64,000 bases of DNA, from positions 23,468,742 through 23,532,741 of the forward strand of contig JAMKCF010000003.1 in assembly GCA_023634235.1 (NCBI GenBank). Direction: 5' to 3'. The translations under genes and the position numbers were made by a program. Below are positions 35,583 through 47,935 of the stretch, one piece after another. The DNA is from Pisaster brevispinus. Taxonomy: Eukaryota > Echinodermata > Asteroidea > Forcipulatida > Asteriidae. Position 1 is the stretch's first letter; each line of letters starts with the position of its first letter. The notes under the pieces were generated by a model. That model worked only from the letters and a program-made list of their open reading frames with translations, did not search any database and was not told the origin of the DNA.

Positions 35583-38030
35583 GCTGTTCCGACATTGTAG
35601 TCGGAACAGTTATTTTATTGCCAAGAGTTTGTATTTAGTTTTCTTATTCTTTCCATCCGCCAAAATCCCATAGGATTTGTAAACGCATTTTGTGGCCTCG
35701 TATAACGTCACACTTGGCTTTATACGAACGAGTCAGATCCTTTACGCCGATCCTAACGCTCAAGTGCTGCCCGCCCCCATTGCTGGGACGCTGACAGCGC
35801 AAGGTTTTGTAAAAAAAAATACTTGGAAAAACCGTCGTCTTTTTAAAAACTGTTTAGGTGATTTAGGTGTCTTTCTCAATGAAGAAGTAACTACAAAGCC
35901 CCTAAAGGATGATGAAACAAAAGTAATGAGCTTAGAAGTAATTTGAAATCTTCATTTCTTGCGCTCAGAATAATTTCATGCTCACGAGATCATTTCGTGC
36001 ACTTGCCAATTAAGTGTTTAAGTCGTTCACATCGTTTTAATAGTAAGCATATTTCATGAATTCTGTGAACTCGTTCGAAATGTTAAAATTACCAACCGTC
36101 ACCATGATTTAAAAATGGGTAATGAATTACTCAAAACTTCCAACACTTTGCCATATTGAGACATTTGCGCCTCGGTTTTGATCGCCTGCATGCGATGTTG
36201 ACCTCGTTTATTTGTCACTATATCACTGGGACAGATTTAAGCGGCAATCGAAATAATGCTTGCAATAGATTAGTACTTTGTTTGAATGGATAACTAAACC
36301 TCACAACGGCTAATTAAACCTCTGTTTAAAGAAAATATTAATTTGTTCGATGAAATAAGTAAACCATGGGAATAGGTCATTTAACCAGCTGAAAATCAGT
36401 TCTTTGGATTGTAATTCGTTTGAACCTTGCAAACGGGTTATCAAAACGTTCAAACAAAATTATTAATGTTGTTACATCCAGTTAACTATAATTACAACGA
36501 ACCAAGCTTGCGGATTACTTTTTTTATATCACTGCCTCTTTTTGGTGGGATTTGTAAATTTGTTGGTCTATAGTATACTCTGAGGTTCCTTTTAAGATAT
36601 CCAGAATAAATAATACACTTTTGTACAAAGTTTGGACTTTTACAAGGTTTTCAGGGTTACAATAAGGGTCGGGGTTCAGTTAGGAATGTAGTGTATTCTG
36701 ATTCTCATCATATTCTCACCTATCGCTAGCCCAAACCTCGTAATACAATAATACTTATCGACGGTATTCCGAAAAGTTGAATGACCCCCTTCTTTTTTTA
36801 AAGAATGGACCAACAAACCCAAAATAAATTTTAGCACCCTGTTGCATCAAGAACTTATATCCTGTGATCGTATGGAATGGCATTTTGTTAATAAGATAAT
36901 ATTAATATTGAATGCTTGTTTGGTCTTTTTATTCTGTTATCCTTTCTCTGTTTGTTTGTACTAATTCCCGAGTTACTTATTCACAATGTTGAAAGGGGAA
37001 ATACAATTATAAAATGTGTTTACCTCATGATGAAAGAAATAAAGAAAGAAGAAGAGGGAAAACCCGCACCTAGAAGAAAAAAACTGTCAGTACCCACAAA
37101 TGTTGAGAAGCAAACTTTGAAGAGGCAAGAAAGGGACCTTTTCGAGTATTGTATTGTTATTGTTACATCACTGCAATTATCGACTTGTAAATGAACATTT
37201 CATTTTGCCCAAAGTTTGTCAACCACTGGTAAGAAAAATCATTCGAAATATACAAGGTCGCCAGAGCATACCAAGAGAAATTTCACTTAATAACCCCATA
37301 CCTAACGTAACTGGAGCACGACGAGTCTGGTTTTAAAAGAATGTCACGATCGTCACATTTACTTGTTAGTAACACATCAATGTCAAGTACGGAAGCGTAT
37401 TGCCGCCACATGAATAGAATAAATCTCCCTCTTATCGTACACGTACACGATAACTTATCGTGTACGTACACGATAAGTCCAAACTTATCGTGTACGTACA
37501 CGATAAATCCAAACTTACCGTGTACGTATAGCTTTGAATTACCGTAATTCGACACCTAATGACGTCACAGTAAAAAAATTGTGTTTTTCATACTAATAAA
37601 TTTTATAAAGAACACGATGGTAAAACAAAATCCATCTAATGCATTCTCACGAAAACCCTAAACCTACGTAGGAATTACATGTGTTGCTCATGTACAAATC
37701 GAATGGGCTGTGCACAAAGCAATGAGTCCGCTACCGGTTAGGAATCGAATATCAAGGTAATCTCCAACGCCTTGCCGTGATTGCGCAATCACGGCACAAT
37801 CAGCAAGCTAGCCATAGTGTACATTTGCTACTTAATTGCTAATTAGTGTGGGAATGCATTGTTCTGTTATTAATTTGAATGGCCTGAAATGACTCTTAGT
37901 TAAAACATTTGTGTTTTTAAAATGGTTTGCGCATTAACTAAAAATTTACTTTACAGTAAGTCGGAACAGCTAAAAATAATAAAATCTCGACAAAAACAAA
38001 ACCTGTTCCGACAGTAAGTCGGAACAGCTA
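35583..38030. mobile_element. Dispersed element bounded by CTGTTCCGAC/GTCGGAACAG hairpins
   Basis: The left end carries CTGTTCCGACATTGTAGTCG followed by GAACAG at about 35584. The right end has two GTCGGAACAG hairpins near 37965 and 38010. Another left-type end begins at 40800. Contents include the GTACGTACAC minisatellite (37433-37530) and the CTACGTAGG module (37535-37830). No transposase recognised. Confidence 0.5.
37433..37530. repeat. Second GTGTACGTACAC palindromic array
   Basis: Three to four units of the same palindromic repeat as at 9330-9560, with AAGTCCAAACT spacers. The coding-like reading on both strands is an artefact of the palindromes. Confidence 0.75.
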
Positions 38031-38624
38031 ATAATGTGGTTATGGAAAAAGATATGGGACTATTCTTCGTGCTTGGACATAATCGCCCCGGATGTTCGGC
38101 GATATCTCAAAAACGCGTCCGTCTTTTGAAATGAAACTTCCACAGGTTAGTTTTATTGTTTTTATCTACGTGTATATAGGATTAAATCAATGGAACGGTT
38201 CCAAAAACCGAGGGTACACTTTGCCATAATCCCACGGAAAAAGCTAGGAAGCGTGTGCTGACAGCGTACCGTGGGGACGTTGCGACCAAACACTCCCCTC
38301 TCGCTTAATTGATTTTTAGATGAGTTATTCCCATACCATAAACTTTCATAAACATACCGTATAACCAGCCTGTGGTGATTCCCACGGCTTTGCCGACAGT
38401 GTAGCGGAAACTATGGGGTGTTGTTTCGGTTTTTAATTAAATTTAGATCGCTCGAAATTCATTTCAACCAAAGGAAATGTTCTCTTGGGGGCACAAAATG
38501 GTTTCCAAAAATTCATAAACACTGGGGGAAAAGTGCTGAAACCCCACCACTCCCAATAACAAAATATTCAACCATGCATTTTCCTCAAAATGGAGTGGCT
38601 GACTGTCTCTATAAGGTTCAGTCG

Positions 38625-38790
38625 TCCTGCAATGGCCCGGTCGGGTTGGCGTAGAGGTTTCCTTCCTCCTCGTCCACCTCTGGGACCCTGGTTCGAACCA
38701 CGCTGGTGGCAAAATATGGATTGGGCTTTTCAGTCCTTGGAACATTTCTCTGGTGTTTTCCTCTCACATCTAAAATTGAAACTTTAGTGG
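38625..38790 (+). repeat. tRNA-derived SINE
   Basis: A-box-like GGCGTAGAGGTTTCC and B-box GGTTCGAACC (about 38691-38700) on the plus strand. They are followed by a TTTTCCTCTCACATCTAAAA-type body. Confidence 0.6.
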
Positions 38791-38964
38791 ATAAGCAGTT
38801 TTTATTTATATGAACACTTATCAAAAAGAAGGTAATGTTCGCATCTGCCGAACAGTAAAGGATAAGTTTTTTTAGGCTTAAATGAAATGACTATATTTAT
38901 GTACAAGAAATGCCCATATACCTGAGCATGCGCACATTACTGCGAGCAATGGATTTACCCAGTA

Positions 38965-38992
38965 AAGGGGGGGGGCGGGGGGGGGGGGCGTC
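38965..38992. repeat. G-rich tract
   Basis: Two long G runs separated by a C, adjoining GTCCCAAAAGGTACCC. Possible quadruplex; base count uncertain. Confidence 0.65.
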
Positions 38993-39402
38993 CCAAAAGG
39001 TACCCATACCGGTATTACACCCTGTTCCAATGCACAACTCCGCAAACTGCGCTGTTTCGGGATGCACGTCATGTTTGCCTGGACTTTTGAAGAGGAGTGT
39101 TCCAGTGAAATACTGGATTCCATATCCAACTCTGCTTTCAGACTCGTTGGCTATGTGACACAGATAGCGCTATGTTTTTCATACTTCACAGGTATACTGC
39201 GTGTGATAACTAATGGTAACACATACTGCATGTGCTCAATGTGCATTTAATATTATTTATTGACAGATAGTCTCTTGATTAACTTACATGTAAAGAAGAT
39301 GGTAAATAAATAATTGTTGATAATTTTATTATAATATTTATGAAAATATTTGATTTTTTGGTGGTATTAACATGTAATAATAGATAGCCAAAAATAGCCA
39401 AG

Positions 39403-39800
39403 CTAACAGTATGACGTTCTCACAACGTTGTAATGAAGTCAGACTTTGGTGTAAGTAACGTTATTAATATAACATTGTAATGATGAAACTTTGACTATAT
39501 ACGTCTTCTGAACGTTGGGACGCAATGTAACAATCACGTTGCTGGTACGTTTCAAGTGACCTTATGACAACTTATATAAACGTTACGACAACGTTACCAG
39601 AGCGTGTTTGTTTGGTCTTTATAACGTTATTATACAAGTAACGTTGTAGCAAAGACTCATTGTCGACTCAACTCATGTCTTTAGATTGTAATGATGCAAC
39701 GAAAAAACGCGTTGTTAGCACGTATACACAACGTTGCCATGTTGTAAATAATCGTTTTCAAAAGAATGTTGCAACAACGTTTTCCAGTACCCTGAACGTT
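39403..39800 (+). repeat. Degenerate AACGTTGT/ACAACGTT repeat, left part
   Basis: Dense AACGTT, CAACGT and ACGTTGTAA words from AGCTAACAGTATGACGTT rightward. The left end is the approximate inverse of the end at 43560-43590 (AACGTATTGTGTTAGCT). Confidence 0.6.
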
Positions 39801-40797
39801 GTCACAACGTCAGCTCATTCTTACCCAATCTTATGTTATTGCTATATCATATCAAAACAGCCTTACCAGTAGGTCAGTTGTCGATACCTGTGACTTCACC
39901 GCAACTGTATACCTCGTACAGCTTGTACTATAAATACAGACCGATTTCTTTACTTTGGCAGTCATTGGTGTATATTGTTTTGAAGTTTTTCTATTTTAAT
40001 AATATTTTAAAGTAAAATTACATATCTACATTTAATTTATCACTAAATCCTCTGATAGTTTAGACTAATACAAGATGGAATCAGTATACCTAGTTCAAAA
40101 ATTTTGTGTATTTACAACTTCTAAGCCCAATCTACTAATCTGCATATGTGATACTTACGTTGTCATAACATTGTCATATTAATTTATGAACAGACATGCA
40201 GCATTCCGAACGCTACTCAATGCGGCAAGATGAGCTTATGATGCCTAAACGGAAACGTAGGTCGTTGTTCTTCAAAACAAAACACATTTAATAGTACCCG
40301 AAAGTACTCTGAAATTATCTTTCAAACATTAAGAAGCAAACTTTGGTTTTAGAGCAAGTTTTTAGTGGGGGACAAAACGACCTAAGTGAGGATAGAAAAT
40401 CTTGTCAGGGGAAAATGTTTCTCTAGAAGATTCTGTCCACGGCTTGGAATGCCGCTGGGCAGATGAGGGATATAATATCTTCCCACCCCGCACACTGCTG
40501 CTTGAAACTAAAAGCCTAATTAAAACCAATTAATGATTAGTACTTTTCATATAGATCATTAAATGCCCTGTGATAGGGATGATCCTCAAGTGCCTATATT
40601 ATCTATGACAACCGATATAAACAATTAAATTGAGAACAGCCATTGGTTGTGATGTCAAACAAGTTGTGATGTCAAACAAGTTGTTGGCTGATAAATATCC
40701 TTCAAAATATCCCTACGAGCTGCGCTTGAAGTATTCAACATTATGGTCTAAACATAAATAATTCACCAATACAAACTAAAATACAACGTTTACGAAC

Positions 40798-42200
40798 TCC
40801 TGTTCCGACCTACTGTCGGAACAGGTTTTGTTTTTTGTCGAGATTGTTATTTGTTTTTCTTTCCCATTATTCTTATTCTTTATTTCGGTCAAAATCCCAT
40901 AGGATTTGTTCACGAGTTTTGTCTTCTCCTAAAGTCATACTTAGCTCAATACGAAAGTCAGATCTATTATCCTATCAAAGCTTATGTCTTGAAATTACCG
41001 GAAAACACAATTAGCTTAATATAATAAATTAATTGACTTAGTTATAAAGACACGAATATTTTATTAGCCAATCTTGAGACCATCATACCTCAAAAAGTAT
41101 AGGTCCGATCATCAAAATGTTTTCGACTATATACTTGAGGGATAATTTATAACTTTTTGTTGGCCTAAAACGTTAGACGAGGTCCCCATGAAATCATTCA
41201 TTGCGCGTTTTGTATGTGTGTACAAAACCCATGGCTTTAAAAAGTGCTTGACACCAGACTTTTAACCAGTTCATACATCTGCACATTTGAACGTTTCACA
41301 GTATAAAAACCTAGACAAAAGGCGTATTGAAAGTAAGCATAAATTGTCGCATGACTGCCTGCAATGGTTTATTCTAATACAATGTATGACTACATTAAAC
41401 TTCGGAGTCTAGACACTATTGTGTACACTAGTAAACACAATTGTGGGAGTGACGACGCACTTTTATTCTTTTGAATTGAAAATTTGATTTATGACCTCAT
41501 GTATCGACTCTAGTAGAGTCCTTTTTGTTTAGCTATAGGGGTCAAAACGTGAGGCCATTACATATACTTTATGTATACTTTACATGTTGTTTTGGTTAGG
41601 ATAGTTGGAAACAGCTAATTATATTTCAGAAGTGATCGAGTTTGTTTGTTTCATCATTGTGTATAATCTTCTGAACCGAATGCCGTAGAATTATATAGTC
41701 TTCGTGCCTTCTTGTAGCTTACACAGCACATGTACATTTTATTTAGAAATGCGACCGCCACTTGAGCCTTTTATTTCCGGTACAAACAAAAAACTCAAAA
41801 AAAACCAAACCTATAAGTCCTATATTTAGGTTCAGTGTAAGAGTCACAGTCAGAGTCAGGTTAAAGTCAAACTGAGGGTCTGTGCTAGGTTTAGGGTGAT
41901 GTGTACTGCTTAAAATTGAGGGTCTGGTTCAGGATCTGAGTCGTATCATCGGCGTATGTAACATTTTATTATGAAATGTGACCCCATTTAAGCTTGTACT
42001 TCCGGTTCAAAATTTAAAGGCACATTTAAAGTCAAAATAAGGGTATGTCGAAAGTGAAGGGTCCTCTATCTCAAAGTCAGGCTCACTTTAAAGGTTTTGG
42101 CGTTTAGTCAGAGCAAAATACAACGGAACAGCTTTGTGTTTGTTCACAAAAACCTGTCTATATAAGGTGTACCATGGAGGAAGAAACCTTCCTCCATGGA
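40798..42200. repeat. Second CTGTTCCGAC-hairpin repeat block
   Basis: Starts CTGTTCCGACCTACTGTCGG at 40800, has AACGTGAGGCCATTA near 41550 and GGAACAGCTTTGTGTTTGTT at 42125. A perfect palindrome CCATGGAGGAAG..CTTCCTCCATGG lies at 42172-42198. No coding evidence. Confidence 0.5.
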
Positions 42201-42229
42201 TGTACGTTGTAATTAGACTAATACATTTT

Positions 42230-43590
42230 CACAAAGTGATGGTAAAAAAACAAAGATACTACGTTGTGATAAAATGTTTAAAAGGCCTCCAACGTGATGT
42301 TCACAATTAAACGTGTGTGGTTAAAGGTTGAGATACCGTGGCTGTCACAACTTGAACATTACTTTTTTGTACAAAACCAAAATACAAAGTGATGACAACG
42401 TGATCACCAGAACTTAGCCATTACGTTTTGATAGGGCCTACCAAAATACAACGACAAGACAACGTACAGCCGAAACTTAAATACCAAGTTTTAATTTTAC
42501 CAAAATACAACGTCAAGACAACGTGCCCGCCACAATTTAAATATGACGTTTGATAAAAACAAAAAACAACGTGCAGACAACGTCCTCGTCATCACAACAA
42601 ATTACTACGTTAATAAACCTTGCTGTGTGAGTGACCGATTTGTATACTGTACACTATCACACTTGGTGTCAGTCAGCAACTGACACTATGTAACTGCGTG
42701 CACGCGGGCATATACCGCTACACAAAATGGACCCCAAGTATTCCCAACTTCTTTCAGAGATTGTATTAAACAATTCCCACAATATATTCCCCTCTTCTTC
42801 TTGCTATAATTATTTCACTGACAACACTTTTGCTCGACTGAATACAATACATCAAGACCTATTGCTCAATTCACGCAGTCATCGCCTTCATAAGCTCCGC
42901 CCCCCTTCCCCAAGGTTTACCCTCCATGGTTTACCGTTTATAGCTCCATGGTTTACCAGAACAGACCAAAAACCAACTCTTGATAAACACCAGCTGGCCA
43001 CAATTCAAGTCTGTAATGTAATTCATTCACTGATAAAAGCTTGAACGACAGCTTCAAATACCCCAACTGTCCCTATGCTAAGGCTATAGCGCACAAGGCA
43101 ATGGGAAAACCCCTGAGGGTCACTGACTTGCTCGGTTGTTTTTGCTTGGCCTGGGTGAACCAATAAATCAAGGCCACTCAAACTTTTTAATTTGTTTCTC
43201 GAGCGTATAGTGAAGTAAGTCAGGAAAAAAAATTGTTACAAAATTAATCAGCGGAGTAATTTAAAAAAAAAGTAAAATGTAGCAATCAGTGACTGTCCGT
43301 CCCGGTTAACTTAAGCTTTTAATGAGACCCAAATGCAACTTATCCACAACGTTGTTGCCTTAACTATAAGTATTACCTTGTAATAGTCATACCAAAATAC
43401 AATGTTGTGAAACGTTTCGGTAACGTTGCATAAGTTACCAACATGCAACCAACGTACAACATTGGTTGAAAATCATGTTAAGATCTGACGTTAATGCAAC
43501 TTAGTCAAAACGTTGTCATCCCTTCGACCAAATTGCAACCTTATCACAACATTGTGCAATGTTGTAACAACGTATTGTGTTAGCTGGGAG
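42230..43590. repeat. AACGT-rich repeat, right part
   Basis: Degenerate ACAACGT words at 42260-42610 and again at 43340-43575, ending GTGTTAGCTGGG. The segment between (42720-43160) has a 105-codon plus-strand ORF that resembles nothing I know, probably chance. Confidence 0.5.
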
Positions 43591-44169
43591 TTCATTTAAT
43601 AGGCTACCATTAATGTGCAGCCAGTTTGAATGAACATGGCTCGACTTCAAAACGCATGAACTTTAACTGTTAATGTTGTCATAGTTGTGATTTGTTTTAT
43701 TGCGACATAACACTGCGCTTAAGCAATTAAGATCTGAATCTGAATCAGTTCACCCTCCATTCCAAAGCCTTGAAATAATTTCGCTGATGAATACATGTAC
43801 TGCGTATAATTTTATGTATAGCTATTCTTTTGCCCTCCATTGCATGTGTCGAACTCGAGAGGAATGTAACAATAAAAAAACTACCTTATAGGCTAAGTAT
43901 TTCAATTTCGTTTTAGAATAACATTCACTGCCCTAGGAACATGCATTTTGCTGTACGCTGGGAAATAGGCTTCCTTTACGATGTGAGTTATGTTCATATT
44001 TTTTCGTAAGCTAATCACATTACCAAAGGTTGCAGGGGGAGCGATAGTTTACCATCCAAAAAGCTATTAAGAATTGCAGCGATCCAAAACAAACGTTGAC
44101 TACAAAAATTGAGACAAATAAACCCATTTCTCTTCGTTTACGGTGAAACAGGTTGGTTGGATTGAGTTT

Positions 44170-44345
44170 GTGGCGTGAGTCGTGGCTGAGCAATTAGGAA
44201 CACCGGACTCAACGGCTATGGTGTTTCTGATCAGCAAGAGTGTGGGTGTTCGAGTGCCGGCTGTGGCGCATGTATCCTTGAGCTAAAGATACTTTACAAT
44301 ATTTGCTTTGCCCTTCGGATGGGACATTAAGCCGTAAGTCCCGTG
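44170..44345 (+). repeat. tRNA-Leu-like SINE head
   Basis: GTCGTGGCTGAGCAATTAGG (A-box), then GAGTGTGGGTGTTCGAGTGC (degenerate B-box), followed by CTTTGCCCTTCGGATGGGAC. This is typical of tRNA-derived SINEs in marine invertebrates. A tail-like segment (44570-44690) continues beyond an inserted repeat at 44390-44530. Confidence 0.68.
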
Positions 44346-44389
44346 TGCTAAGATTTGTAGCGCTCGCTAGCCAAGAACACCCCTGTCTT

Positions 44390-44530
44390 TTGCACGCAGA
44401 GTTGTGGGGAGTTGCTATTGTTTTTCTATTATTCCCCTTTCTGAAGAAATACCTTCTTTTTTTTTTAACAAAGAAAAACGTTGTGGGGACCTTTGTTCCA
44501 TTGTGTAAAAGTCCCTGCAATGGTGTTTGT
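44390..44530 (-). repeat. TGTGGGG..CCCCACA repeat, reverse copy
   Basis: Matches, in reverse complement, the unit duplicated at 50520-51000 (runs such as GGGAATAATAGAA). It separates the head and tail of the SINE, so it probably inserted into it. Confidence 0.55.
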
Positions 44531-44639
44531 GCCTACCCACTATTTCGTGGAAGTGTAGGGGCTAAAACCCTGGTGTTTCTGGTTCATCCAGCAAGCACCC
44601 TTGTTTCCAGGTTTCCTCAGTCCTGCGAGCCACTGTGAT

Positions 44640-46282
44640 TAGGCTCACTTATGCGGCAGCATTGGTTTCATTAATACAATAAATCTATAATACTAGAGAA
44701 TGGGTGTTAAGTTTACTCTTCTTAAAAACCAAGGATGGTTTTTTTGTTTTTGGTTTTTTTTTTTCATTTAAAGCGAAATAATTGTGCTTTGTAATCCATC
44801 TTCGTCAATCTGGAGAACCTCTCATTGTGCAGCTACCCGAGGCGTTTACACTGTTATGTTTACATACAGAGAACCCCACCATTACTAAGTAAACTCTGGC
44901 ATTATACGTTGGCAAAATCGTGAGTGGCAAAATCAATGATGTATACTCCCGAAGGCACCTGTTTGTTCTTATTATCGAGCTTGGGGAATAAATTGAAAGG
45001 AGCGCGAGCGAGAAAACATGTTGAAGCTGTGGTAAAAGCTGTTGTGCAAATGTGTAATGAGGATCAGGTTGCTTTAACACTGTCTTATACGGGGAGATGT
45101 TTACGGTGGAGATTGGAGATTCAGTGAAAAACGGGTGGAAAAATTGTCTGGCTGGATGTGAGGGGCGAGTTAATTTCTCCCACATTTTGGTAGATATTGA
45201 CAGCTTGCATTACAGTTCATTTATTGGTTTATTTGTTGTGTCTTTCTGATATGTTAAACTATCTAAAGCTACTAGTGTAGTGTTCCCCATTGACCTTATC
45301 GGACACATGTATACAGAAGATGTTAAGTTTTGGCGGGAAATCATAAAGATCAATAGTGAAAACTGGTGTAATCATGAAGGGACTGAAATCCACTTGCACA
45401 ACGCTATGTGGTCCGAACAGAAACACAGGTTGGTTTACAGATCAGTTACACGCCTTGACTCGGGGGGGGGGGGGGCGGGGGGCGGGCGGAGACTCGATTC
45501 CAATGGGGCAGACGCAGTGATCCACGAGGCCGGGGAACACACTTCCGATGGTCACACCCGCTCATCATACTTGTCCCCGTACTACATTATGGTACCAACC
45601 GTATGACCATAGCGACAATCGTGTTTATTTTTTTTTCCGGGGGTGGAAGCTCCCCTAAATATGTCGATAGTGAGCCTCGACCCCAATCTATGTTTTTTTT
45701 TTTTAACGAGATGACTCCACGTAAACTGGTTTTCTATGTACACGCAGACAATGCATTTGACTAGTTCCAAGGCAGATAAGGCCTCAAAGAGAACTTAGTA
45801 AATGGCATAACAAGATCGCTGAAAATGGGGTTGTTTATGAAAAAATGCAAATGGAAACCAAAGTTTTAATTTGTCAGAGGTGCATCCCTAGATACATAAT
45901 GGTACACCTCTTCTACCCCCCCTTTAGCATGTTACCCTTCGGCGCTGGTGTTAGTGGACAAACGGCAGCACACAGAGACAGACAATTCAATCTTTTCGAC
46001 ACGAAGTGAACGTTTAGTGACATTTCCTGTCACCAGTTATGTTGCACTGTATTTGAGAGTTTTCTGGAAACCGTTGGCGAATGCAACTTAGTGTAAGCCC
46101 AAACCAAAACTAAGTCCGTATACATACAAACAAAATGCCATCAAAAGTATATACAGTTAACAATTGACGACTGTATAACACAATAATATAACAATACAAC
46201 GGTATTAGGTAGTACTGAAAAATAAAACATGGGTGAACTGAAAGCTACAACTTCAAAAAGTAACACAATATAAGAGACTTAC
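44640..46282. other. Interval without a confident gene
   Basis: Overlapping ORFs on both strands at 44805-45185 and a plus-strand ORF at 45280-45606 that runs through a poly-G tract (45462-45487) show no motif I recognise. Confidence 0.35.
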
Positions 46283-46364
46283 TTGAGGGCAGAGAAACGT
46301 TCTCATACGGGTTTTCACAGAGAGCGGTGTCACATCGGCAACTGTGTCCACACAGTGTGCTCAT
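46283..46364 (-). CDS. Possible first coding exon of an unidentified gene
   Basis: ATG at 46364 opens a 27-codon cysteine-rich reading (MSTLCGHSCRCDTALCENPY then ENVSLPS), ending at a perfect donor GTAAGT. A TATAAA on the minus strand at 46461-46466 lies about 100 bp upstream of the ATG. No second exon was identified to the left, and I do not recognise the peptide. It may be chance. Confidence 0.3.
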
Positions 46365-46849
46365 CGTTAATGTTTACCATCGCATAAAATGAGAGGCGTT
46401 AAGCGAAACAACTGTCATTAACAGTCAGTGCTGTGGTGGAGTCTCACAATGAGATGTGGCTTTATACTTAGATGCGGAGAAGTTGTTAGTGATCTTTATA
46501 CACTGACTGTAAAACGACGCTGGTCATGAACTTAATGCTTAAACTTAAAAATAACGGAACGGAACTCATTTTTTTAAACCCTTTTATTTAGAATAATATA
46601 CCGTACTTGTCAACTACAAAGTTTTATATAACTATATTCCAATGGTTTATCCATTCCAGTTTTTAAGTTCTCCGTCACCCAGACCAATTATAGTTATAAT
46701 GGTAAAATATTAAATTATTTTAAAATCGAAAATACTATGATAAACAAAGGAGGTAATGGTTAAAACTATTATAGTATTTGTGAAAAAATAAACGTTTATT
46801 CCTCTGCACTCCCTTCTGTTAAAAGAGTTTCTGGTCCAAACTTTAAAAG

Positions 46850-46966
<117 letters not shown>

Positions 46967-47345
46967 TAGCAAGATGTTTATGCAGCTCCATTTCAAACTT
47001 GAAGAAAAATTTTATATTTAAAAAATCCTAACTTCTGAACCCCACATTGAATATTTATAGATCTAGACCGCATCAGAGAGGTCTTCAAAGACTTACCAAA
47101 GGCTACACAAAGTGATATCTCATTTGACCCTGACCCTTGACTTCCGGTTCAAACCGGAAGTTGAACATTACATTAAACAAAGAAAACCAACACCGTGAAC
47201 CACACAATAAAATTATAAGAAGAAATGTTGTCACCAATTCAATTAATCGTCATTAATTTTGATGACCCCACTCACGAACACCTTATTTTTGTAACTAAAA
47301 AAACTGGTAACCTTTATTTCAAATCAAAAACAAATTGCTTTCAGG

Positions 47346-47632
47346 GCCCAATTTCATAGCGCTGCTTAACGGTAAGCAAACTTTCGTGCTAACTGTAGCA
47401 GAGCAATTTCCTTAAGCGTAAGCTTATTTCACAGCTTAGCAAGACAATTAGGCAGACATCTTGCGCGTTCACCATGGGTTTGCATTGTTACGTCATTCAT
47501 TTGCATACAGTAAGCGCCGGAAGGTTAGCATGCCTTTTCGTGTGCTTACTTACGGTTAGCAGCACTATGAAATGGAAATCGCACAGTAAGCACAGAACCG
47601 GCCGGTAAGCGGCTCTATGAAATTGGGCTCTG
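47346..47632. mobile_element. GGCCCAATTTCATAG-family MITE
   Basis: Inverted GGGCCCAATTTCATAGCGC and GGCTCTATGAAATTGGGC ends enclose GTAAGC-rich DNA, just downstream of the racemase-like gene. Confidence 0.65.
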
Positions 47633-47758
47633 GCCCGGCAAGTGGTTTCGGTCTTCAGTCAGCATCGTATCACTTGAATGTCGGTCAGCAAAGCTGCTCA
47701 CAACAAAAGAAACAAATTGCTTCGCAAATATAAATTGTACAATAGGCATTCATTCAAC

Positions 47759-47935
47759 TTATATCCAAGTTTTAACCGAGTCAATGTCATAATTTCCTCC
47801 ACACAGAATGACTCCAACATTCTTGGTGCTACCATACTTTGATTTGAATTTCTCAGACATTACGACAGCCACACCTACGCCCGCTGAAGGCTCAATGCAC
47901 AGCTTCATGTTCTTCCAGATGAGCCTTGTCCCTTC
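47759..47935 (-). CDS. Racemase-like exon 6: C-terminus and stop
   Basis: 177 nt. [20 protein letters not shown].., [20 protein letters not shown] and TAA. The final GGN motif binds the cofactor pyridine ring region; Cys precedes it where mammalian serine racemase has Ser. Confidence 0.93.
   Translation of the reverse strand, partial: EGTRLIWKNMKLCIEPSAGVGVAVVMSEKFKSKYGSTKNVGVILCGGNYDIDSVKTWI

Noticed and set aside
35692..35946. 84-codon plus-strand ORF
   Set aside because: Lies in the CTGTTCCGAC repeat element with no conserved motif.
37283..37555. Overlapping ORFs on both strands with YVHDK / CTYTI repeats; likewise 9260-9445
   Set aside because: Artefacts of the palindromic GTACGTACAC minisatellite.
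42727..43044. 105-codon plus-strand ORF
   Set aside because: Lies inside a repeat block, has low complexity in parts and no recognised similarity.
44805..45185. 126-codon minus-strand ORF and overlapping plus-strand ORF
   Set aside because: No known domain, no splice context, and equally open on both strands. Possibly an old repeat.
45280..45606. Gly-rich plus-strand ORF
   Set aside because: The glycines are a translated poly-G tract; no domain.
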